Source: Erythroxylum novogranatense
Taxonomy: Eukaryota > Streptophyta > Magnoliopsida > Malpighiales > Erythroxylaceae
NCBI GenBank assembly: GCA_029891385.1
Contig: CM057227.1
Location: 60,389,567 to 60,453,566 of the forward strand
DNA: 64,000 nucleotides
Direction: 5' to 3'
In this document: positions 56,548 to 64,000 of the stretch, in pieces
Layout: each line of letters starts with the position of its first letter
How positions within the stretch are numbered: the first letter of the stretch is position 1
Made by a program: the position numbers and the translations under genes
The notes under the pieces: model-generated
The model's database searches: none
What the model was told of the DNA's origin: nothing
Seen by the model: the letters and a program-made list of their open reading frames with translations, nothing else

Positions 56548-56562
56548 GCTCTAGTACCAAAT
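56548..56562 (-). other. Primer-binding site of element E
   Basis: Plus-strand GCTCTAGTACCAAAT next to the LTR edge TGATGT. The complement, TTTGGTACTAGAGC, resembles the Met-tRNA primer site. Confidence 0.72.
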
Positions 56563-57066
56563 TGATGTGGGATAAATACATTAAGTACTAACTATTAGCT
56601 AAAACTCACAAAATTAAAAAATATATCTAATATTAGACTAGGATTTCAGGATTGAATATAACTGGAATTTAGGTTAAAATTGTTGGAATTTAGTGAATAA
56701 TACAAAAAATGGAAGGTAGGAAATTAAGAATCACTCTTATGTTCTAAGAATCACTCTTAGAATAAAGCATTAAATCTTTTAGTTGAAAATTTAAGTTTGT
56801 AAAAAAATTCAGGATTGTTATTATAAAAGGGATGAGTATACACACACTTATAGAGAAATTAAAGAACCCTTAATTTAGTAGAAAATAGTTCTTAACAAAT
56901 TTAAATCCTATTTTAATAAAAATTTTATAAAATTTTGAACATATCTAATAAGGAATTTAAACGTAATATAAATTTCAACCCTTATCTTAATCCTCATCCC
57001 ATGAAATTAAAGTTGTGGTTGACTAATTTTTCCTCTTCTATTTCCTCTATATACTCTTTTGTATCA
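56563..57066 (-). repeat. 5' LTR of Gypsy element E
   Basis: 504 bp from TGATGTGGG to TTTGTATCA. The GATTG duplication follows at 57067-57071. Confidence 0.87.
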
Positions 57067-57071
57067 GATTG

Positions 57072-58627
57072 TATTACTGTTGGGTGAGACATATAAATGC
57101 AACACTTTTGGCAAAGAGCAGTAGCCCTATATGACAAACTTAGCTTTTGTCAAGTCTTGGCTGATACAAGCTGGTTTTGATTTGAGTTTATTATTGTAAT
57201 TTGTCTTGAATAGTCAGAGGCATCTGCTTGGGATATTAAGAAACCTCAACTTATCCTGAATTTGTAATTTGCCTTTCATAGCTAGCCATAACGTGAAGAA
57301 TGCTTGAGCGTGTTATTGTAATTTTACTTCCACCTATTCGGCCACGAAACTTATAAACTTTGCCTATTCCTTGTGTGCTCATCGATTTCAAATAATCAAT
57401 TAAAATTGTCCAAATTTTATACAGAAACTAAATTTGTATAATGTGAAAAGCGTTAAAATAATTCGATGTAATTTTAAAATTAAAGGCTACGTAATTCAAT
57501 ATAAAACCTAATATTCAATACAATTTACAATAATAATTTATAATTTTAAATAATTTTCAATTATATTCGATCTAGAGTTTATTTGAACAATTATCGTATT
57601 TGAATTATTTCATAATTACATATAATTGATTAAACCGTGAACATTCATTATTCTCTTAAAATCGTTTTCATTAATAAGACTCGAACGTAAGATATGTAAT
57701 AATTACACATACGACAAACATCAAGTGTCAACATCAAACTCAAGTTCATATATGAATATTGTGTTATTGGTATTCGTATAACTATGTTGAATTATTTGTA
57801 ACATGAATCCATTTTTATATCTCAAATATAAAATATTTACATTCGTCAATGTACTTAACAAAAAAAAATATGGCATACTAATTGGTGATCAGTTTGTTGA
57901 AATACTCAAAATTAATAATGATTCACTGAACTTTTGTAATATTAGTGGAGCCGGGTCAAATCTCAAGAGCAATAAATATTAGTTTTTAAATTTTAAAGCA
58001 AAATGGGGAGATTTATGATTCATCAACTAATAAACTAAATTTAACAAGGAATTAAAATAAATCAATCAAGTATCAAAGCGAGAAATTCAATGATAATTAA
58101 CTCCAATTCAAGAACAATATCTCATCCAAGTGTAACTTTAATTAGGACAACCATAATAAATCTCAACTTTTCTAAATTAATTAGTTTAAACTCAACATTC
58201 AAATCAAAACTTACTATAAATTGAATGATTATAGTATTTCATATCAATTAAATGATAACAATAAACTTAATAAAAGATTAAACGTTAAATTAAATAATTG
58301 AAGTATTACAAAGATTTAATTTAGTTTTCTTGCTTATTTAACTATGCAAATTCATAAATAATATATTTGTATTCAATTATTTCATAGAATAATCATCATC
58401 AAATTAATTTGTCTTATCAATCAATGTTAATTATTCATGAAATGTAAGAACACAAAACAAGAAATACTTAAATTGAAATAAAAAATCTAGATTTAGAGTA
58501 AAACTTCACAAAGTTATAACTAGAGTTCTAATATATTTGAATCAAATTATTCATATTTAGTTACACATGACTATTATTTCAATACCAAATATACATGACA
58601 AGATGAAAGATTAAGAAAGAATGCAAA

Positions 58628-58661
<34 letters not shown>

Positions 58662-59597
58662 GAGAACAATATAGAGAAGTGAATGTCACATTTTCCCCTC
58701 TCTTTCCTACTTAAAAACTAACTTCCTTCTGTCTCGTGGAGATTCCCTTCTAAACAAATTTAAATCCTACATATAGGGTTGGGAATAAGTTTTTTAATTG
58801 AACTAAAATTTTTTGGGTTAATCTGACAGTAAGCATGATCTCACCTTATCCACTGTAACAATCTGTCAACTTTTTTTAAAATTTGTGATTTTGATAAATA
58901 ATGCTCTAATTTCATACAATCTCTATTTGTTACCTCCTAAAAATAACATATATTAATTTCACCAATCGAGAACCAAAATCAATCCAAAACAAAAGAGATA
59001 AGTCCAATTAACATAGTCAAATTGTATCTTGTCAAATTCCTCTACACTAGACTCTTGCTTGTCCTCAAGCATGCATCAATTTAATACATTAATCCTTCTC
59101 ATAAAACCTCTCATATTCTTTCATGTTATTTAGAAGTATCCCAAAAGATAATACATATTAAAAGTTTAAGATAAAATAACAACAGAGAGAAAAAAACACT
59201 CATAAGATATATTTTTATAATGAAAACATAACATCTCTTCAATTCCATCAAAATCAAATGAAACAATACTTGTCATCTTCTCATGAGTTTTACACTATAC
59301 AAGTTTTTAGGATTAATTAAGATCTGAATTCAAATCATAGCGAGATATTTCCTTAAGCTTGCTCACGAATCATATCTCCACCACTAACAAAAATGAATTT
59401 CATGTATAAATCAAAGGAACTTGAGAAGGGTTGCAACATGGCTTAGGTAAGGTACGACAAAAAGAAGTTTTTATGTTACACAAATTGAAAGAAATCATAC
59501 AAACTTATCCACACAAGTTTTAACTCAATTTAGTCCAAAACTCAATTGATTCAAATATCATACTTTTGAGTCACCTCATCATTTTTCTTTACATATA
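57072..59597. other. AT-rich interval, partly Athila-like 3' region
   Basis: I see no exon of SUV3 or another gene. The first few hundred bases should be the original SUV3-locus flank. At 59057-59085 the minus strand reads CTTGAGGACAAGCAAGAGTC, a hallmark of the region before the 3' LTR of plant Athila/Tat Gypsy elements, so at least from about 58.9 kb the DNA probably belongs to the element at 59598-64000. An A-rich run with AAAAG repeats lies at 58625-58660. Confidence 0.5.
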
Positions 59598-60101
59598 TTA
59601 TTTTTTAATAGGGACATCAAAGTAGAGATTTTTTTTCTTTTTAATTATACTTCTTCTCCATTCTATAAAAGGGTTTAGTCTCTGTTGACGTTCCTTCACC
59701 ACTCTACTTCCTTCTTTGAGGATTATCCTACATATAACTATGTTTGGGCTTATACCTTTTATATCAGATATTTGACATCCTATGGTCTTCATTCGCTTCC
59801 CAATAAACATTACCACCTTACTCTCTTGTTCCCCATCCAGTTGATTGGAAATAATGATGGGTAGAGTTTGGCCCTTATCTAGGCAGGTATATCTTAGGTA
59901 TGCGGGTAAAGGCTTTAGTGGAGGGTTGTATGGGTGATTTGGTTCTTATTAATATGTTTTTATGCGTTTTAACACCCAATTCCTCCGTTTAAGCTTCTTC
60001 CTCAAACTTAGCTTCATCGTTTGACTCAACTTCCTCATATTTATGTTCTTTAAAGCAGTTATCCTCTCCTTTTATTCTTTCATACATTCATCCATTATAT
60101 C
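59598..60101 (-). pseudogene. Athila-like Gypsy pol, start of reverse transcriptase
   Basis: Minus-strand ORF 59598-59816: KRMKTIGCQISDIKGISPNI, RIILKEGSRVVKERQQRLNP, FIEWRRSIIKK. This matches the segment IGW.ISDIKGISP ... RRLNP just before the RT core of Athila/Tat elements. The catalytic RT does not follow to the left, so pol is truncated. At 60097-60101 solo LTR H interrupts it. Continuity across H is supported by the frame entering VMDECMKE right after the duplicated site. Confidence 0.8.
60097..60101. repeat. Target-site duplication of solo LTR H, left copy
   Basis: ATATC, repeated at 63606-63610. Confidence 0.9.
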
Positions 60102-62883
60102 TGTTGGGCCCCGTTTCGTATTTAACATGTTTTATGTATTGTTGAGGATTAGTTTACTAATTTCCTTTTAGTTAGAATTAATTGGGGCTTAATAGAATTT
60201 TAATTGGAGGTTTTAGTTAAAATTAGAGTTTTAAGAAATTCTTAGAAATTAAAGGCATAAGTTGGTGTAAGATTAATTTAGGAAGTTGCTTGGGTTTTTA
60301 AGGCTTAAGGCTTAAGAATTGGGCTTTTAGCCTATCTTACATGTCAATTAAATGAAGAATGAAAGAATTAAAAGGAGAGAAAAGGAAAGCAAATGGATGG
60401 GGTCGTATGAAGGAGAGAAGTGGACGAAAATCATAAGAGAAGGAGGAGCTTTAATGATGTGGCCTTGATTTTAGTTGTGAGGGCTTAGGGTTAAATTAAA
60501 AAACAACTTTCCTTAAGTCTTTTAAAGAGACTTACGAAACACACCAAAGAAAGGAGAAAGAGCATGAGTTTCGGCCAAAGGAAGAAGAAGAAGAAGAAGA
60601 AGAAGAGAAGAAAGAGCTTAGGTGTTTATGCTTAGGAAAAGAGGGTTTAAGAGTTTTATTCAAGAAGAAAGTGGAAAGGAAGGATGAATCTTCCAAGAGA
60701 AGCAAGAAGAGAATTTCGTGGGTTTCAATCTCTAAGGTAAGAAAATGTGAAATTTATGGTTTTATGGATGGGTTTTGATGCTAAAAGCTTAGTTAAGTTA
60801 TGGGTAAAGTTGGGTAGGTGTTGATTCAAGTTTTCCTTTCCTTAGAAATGTTAGATTTTGGATTATCCTAGGTTAAAGAGAGATTTTGTGCTTGATTAAG
60901 GTAAAGGGAGGCTTTTGAAGGAAGAAGAAAGGCAATTTGACCAATCCTACAGGCTAAAGGAATTTTAGGTGGGTGATTCCTTAATAATTGAGTTATAGGC
61001 TTAATGAACTATGCTTTCCAATGACTTCGACTTTGTGTATGAATTACTCTTTGTGATATGTTTAACTTGTATGTGAGACACTTTGATTGTGAATTCATGT
61101 TGAAATGATTTAAATACTGCTTTGTTATGTGAAAAAGACGAGAATTTATGATTCGGAAAAAGATTTGCCGCTTTGGCTCGATTATCGAAAAGTGAATTTG
61201 TAAAGGCGATTTGCTAATGTTTTCAAATTATGTGAATTATGTGCTTTCTTTGGGTTTGTGGTGGTCCCATCTGAGTCAGGTGCACCTGTCTACCCATAGG
61301 CTTCTCCCGCCTGCCCGCTAGTGGCCGTGGAGTTCCTCTCAAGGACTCCTATTTGTCACGGCTACACATGACCGCTTCGCAGAAATGTGTAGTACGTTCT
61401 GTTTCGGATCCACCCGAACCACTTTGTTTGTGTTTTTGTGAAATGTTTGGTTGTTTTGTGATGTGTTAAGTGTGTAAATTATTTGTTGGGATAAATTTTG
61501 TGAAAAGATTTGAAAAGTAAGAATGTTTTCATTAATGTGACATTATTTTGAAAATGAAGGAAAGAATGATGGTTTTTGCTTATTCCCTGATTATTAAGTT
61601 GTTACCCACTGAGCCGTCAAGCTCACACCCCATTTCCCCTCCACAGGTGTCGAGCAAGAAACCGAGTCACCGCATCGGGATTGAGGCAACTCCGATGCAG
61701 TTTTACTTTTGAAGTTGTATTTGAAGTTATGTTTTGAGAAAATAGGCTTTAGGTTGCATTTTGGACTTTTATGTAATTTTTACTACTTTTGATGTAATCG
61801 GGCCAAAATGCCCTCTAAAGCCTTGTATGAATTTAATTCCACATGATTGTATGAGTTTTGGATTTAAAATATATCTTGTGTTTGTTTCTGGCAAAAGTAT
61901 TGTTGTATGGTTGAAAATGACAAAAGAAGAAAGAATGAAATGTGTAGATTTATAGTTTGGAAATAAGTAGATACTTAGGAGTGAGATTGCTCTATAGTTT
62001 GAGAAACGTTTAGAAGCCTAGGAGTGTGTTGCTGCTATTGTATATTGAATTTTTATGCAGGTTGATGAATCGAATTGAAAATTTGGGTTAGATGTAAATT
62101 AGGGGAGGTGCTGTCCAATTTTCCAGAAATTGGGCAGCAACTTCCATTCAGTTTTAGAATGGCTTAGATCTGGAATGGGTTTGGATGGTCTTCTTGAAGA
62201 ATGTAGAGCATGATTAGATCTTTCCAACGACATAAAATTTGTCCCAATTGGACTTAAGATGAAAAAGTTATGAGAATGGAAAGGTTTCAGCTATTGTTCA
62301 TGAGGGACTGAAATTTTGCAGCAACTTCAGAGGGACTTTTCATTCAATTAGAGACTGATTTGATTTTTGCTCTCTTCATGAAAAATGTATATTATCTTTC
62401 TACCTTTAAAATGAGGTATGATTTGCAGTTATTGGAGTTAGGAATCAAAAGTTATGAGCTTTAGAAGTTGACAGTTACTGTTCATACAAGCAAAATTACT
62501 GTACCATTGGTTAGTTTATAGGCTGAAACTTCACGTAGGTTTTTCCCCTCTTTAATGATTGAATTGATTTTTGTTCTCTTCATGAAACTTGTAGAGCTTC
62601 TTTTTATCTTTCTAACGAGATATATTGTGTCATTTTTAGACTTGGGTGCTAAGAGATATGAATTTTCAAATTTTAGCATTGTGTAGGAAAAAAATGTGTG
62701 TTAATAGCAGTAATTTTGAAGCTATTTATGACTCTCTAATGGCTAAATTAGTTCTTAAATCCTTCTAGGAAGTTGTAGAACTCTCTTTTATCTTTCTAAT
62801 GACACTAAGTTTGCAAAATTTCGATTTCGGAGTGAAAAGTTATAGGGTTGCAAAGTTGAGAGATTATTTCAGTATTTTCTTAA

Positions 62884-62919
<36 letters not shown>

Positions 62920-63605
62920 TTGGTTTGGCTCGCGAGCGCCCTCGCAAGAGCGACAGCTCGCCCTCGCAACCCAGGCGTCGCGTGCGCCTCATGGGGCGAG
63001 GCTCGCCTCGCGACCCGGCTTCAGCTCGCGCCTCGTGAGGCGAGGCTCATCATGGCCAAAGTCCGCGCCTCGACGCCTGTTTTGGGTGATTTTCTTTTTT
63101 TCTTTTTCCTTTTTCTTTTCCAATTTTTCTCTCTCTCTCACTCTTTTGCTTATAATTTCCCGTTTGACCTCCGATTTGCACGATTTTCGAACCGTAAGTT
63201 TTCTAAAAAAAAAGTTTATACCCTTTTTAGTAAAATGAGAGTTTCGGGTTTTAGTCGGAAGTTACGGATAAGATTAAAGCGAATCAATTGTGTGACGATT
63301 TGGATATAAATCCGTTTTTGGGCGATTTTGTGATCTATAAAGATCGGATTGAGGCGATTTTTGATTCTATGGAACCGAGAGATGTGAAATATCATTTTAG
63401 CTAAGAATTCGGATTTAGTTATGGGCCCTAAGCAGAATAACTTTTATTGGAGGAAAATTAGGATAAAATCATCAAGTTTTGTTCGGATGACGTTAAATTA
63501 AGTTCATTTCGAGGTTTCCTTCGTGGTGAGAATCCTCCCGTGAGATCTGCCCCGGGCGTCACGTGGGGCGTCAGACACGCGACCCATCGGGGAGGGGTTC
63601 CAACA
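60102..63605. repeat. Solo LTR H, 3.5 kb, probably Gypsy
   Basis: 3504 bp bounded by TGTTGG and CCAACA, a perfect 6-bp terminal inverted repeat, with ATATC duplicated outside. No internal region or primer site is present, so it is a solo LTR left by LTR-LTR recombination. Contents: an AAG-repeat near 60580-60606, a CACTGAGCCGTCAAGCTCAC stretch near 61606-61630 of the type seen in long plant Gypsy LTRs, diverged tandem units at 62160-62870, an (AT)n tract at 62887-62917 and a GC-rich inverted-repeat block at 62925-63080. Strand is not certain. Confidence 0.88.
62160..62870. repeat. Four diverged tandem units inside solo LTR H
   Basis: Units start near 62188, 62368, 62573 and 62760. Each has a CTTC.TGAA..TGTAGA.C core, then ATCTTTCTAACGA, then about 45 bp later AAAAGTTATGAG or similar. 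The period is about 170-205 bp. The units have diverged strongly. Confidence 0.65.
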
Positions 63606-64000
63606 ATATCGATCTTCATGTAAGAGCTGTTTTCTTTCAGATTTTTCAAGACTTTGTTCAAATTGATCTCCATTTGATCATCACCAATCCAAAGTATTAG
63701 TTTGCCTTCATGAACATCTATCAATGCTTTCCTAGTTTTCATGAATGGTCATCTAAGAATTAGTAGATAGTTCCTATCCTCTTCAAAACGTAGTACCATG
63801 AAGTCCACATAAATAATGAACTTGTCCACCTTAATTAAAACATCTTCCACCACCCCAAACGTTCTCTTAATGGGTTGATCCGCCAATTGAATTAGCGTCA
63901 GAGTTGGCTTCACTTCACTTAGCCCTAGTTTTCTAAAGATAAACAAAGGTATAAGATTTATACTCATACCTAAGTAGTATAAACACTTAGTAAACTCTAA
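63606..64000 (-). pseudogene. Athila-like Gypsy protease region, running off the window
   Basis: Minus-strand ORFs 63749-63967 and 63458-63742 (real part from 63606): MSINLIPLFIFRKLGLSEVK, LIQLADQPIKRTFGVVEDVL, VDKFIIYVDFMVLRFEEDRN, then MKTRKALIDVHEGKLILWIG. This matches the aspartic protease domain of Athila/Tat pol. The catalytic D-x-G triad expected before SINLIP lies at or beyond the window edge or is lost. A stop separates ILR and MKTRKA near 63745. Confidence 0.87.

Larger units (their letters stand above)
42752..57066 (-). mobile_element. Old Gypsy LTR retrotransposon E, internally deleted, hosting F and G
   Basis: Minus strand. Left (3') LTR 42752-43330, right (5') LTR 56563-57066. 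Both start TGATGT and end CA, with GATTG duplicated at 42747-42751 and 57067-57071. From the right: primer site, gag remnants, a jump to the RNase H end and integrase, a chromodomain-type C-terminus, LTR. Protease and most RT are missing, which indicates an internal deletion. The LTRs differ a lot in length and sequence, so it is the oldest datable insertion of this cluster. Confidence 0.9.

Noticed and set aside
57072..57400. Possible remaining SUV3 3' exons right of element E
   Set aside because: I looked for the DLYVWLS and SQKAIC.LIEEFL-type blocks in all plus frames and saw none.
60541..60620. Transcript start or gene in the AAG-rich stretch of the solo LTR
   Set aside because: GAAGAAGAAG repeats give open frames by composition; there is no splice-supported coding sequence.
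62915..63309. Two plus-strand ORFs with Arg/Ala-rich then Phe-rich translation
   Set aside because: Composition follows the GC-rich palindromic block and the pyrimidine tract of the solo LTR; two frames are equally open and neither resembles a protein family.

Overview
This window is plant nuclear DNA, most likely from a eudicot. It holds no intact cellular gene. Most of it is LTR retrotransposons, several nested inside one another, built around a dead copy of a mitochondrial RNA helicase gene of the SUV3 family. The plant origin follows from the retrotransposon lineages (Ty1/Copia with Met-tRNA-type primer sites, chromodomain Ty3/Gypsy, an Athila-like Gypsy), from short GT-AG introns, and from a degenerate PPR gene fragment. 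I cannot name the species.

Layout, left to right. (A) 1-4185: 3' part of a plus-strand Copia element, pol remnants then a 3' LTR. (B) 4188-13784: a minus-strand Copia of the same family, abutting A tail-to-tail, so the two ~1.75 kb LTRs form an inverted repeat. 13785-16810: intergenic DNA with a fragment of another Copia family, a PPR remnant and a compound microsatellite. 17025-42458: SUV3 pseudogene, plus strand. Its exon carrying MLGCKTRGF and LCGDPA is split by (D), a minus-strand Copia at 18612-36781 (duplicated site TGAGG). D's 5' LTR is in turn split by (C), a plus-strand element of the A/B family at 26786-36411 (duplicated site GTATT). 42752-57066: (E), an old minus-strand Gypsy with duplicated site GATTG, carrying two insertions: (F), a small plus-strand Copia at 44919-49702 (AAAAG), and (G), a young plus-strand Gypsy at 51248-56430 (GTGAT). 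From about 59 kb to the window end lies an Athila-like minus-strand Gypsy, split by (H), a 3.5 kb solo LTR at 60102-63605 (ATATC).

The duplicated sites give the relative order: D entered the SUV3 exon before C entered D; F and G both postdate E. LTR pairs differ by about 7/141 sites in F and about 6/312 in G by eye, so G is the younger of those two. The helicase copy has many further lesions besides D: missing ATPase exons, two in-frame stops, two one-base frameshifts, an altered motif VI and no 3' exons.

The most unusual material lies in the ~2 kb leaders (5' LTR to gag) of B and C. Each holds a cluster of 7-8 copies of a perfect 10-bp palindrome (AAGTCGACTT and one-base variants). Each also holds four copies of a short hairpin whose stem changes with compensating bases between copies. 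I cannot assign a function to either; both look like maintained cis elements of this Copia family.
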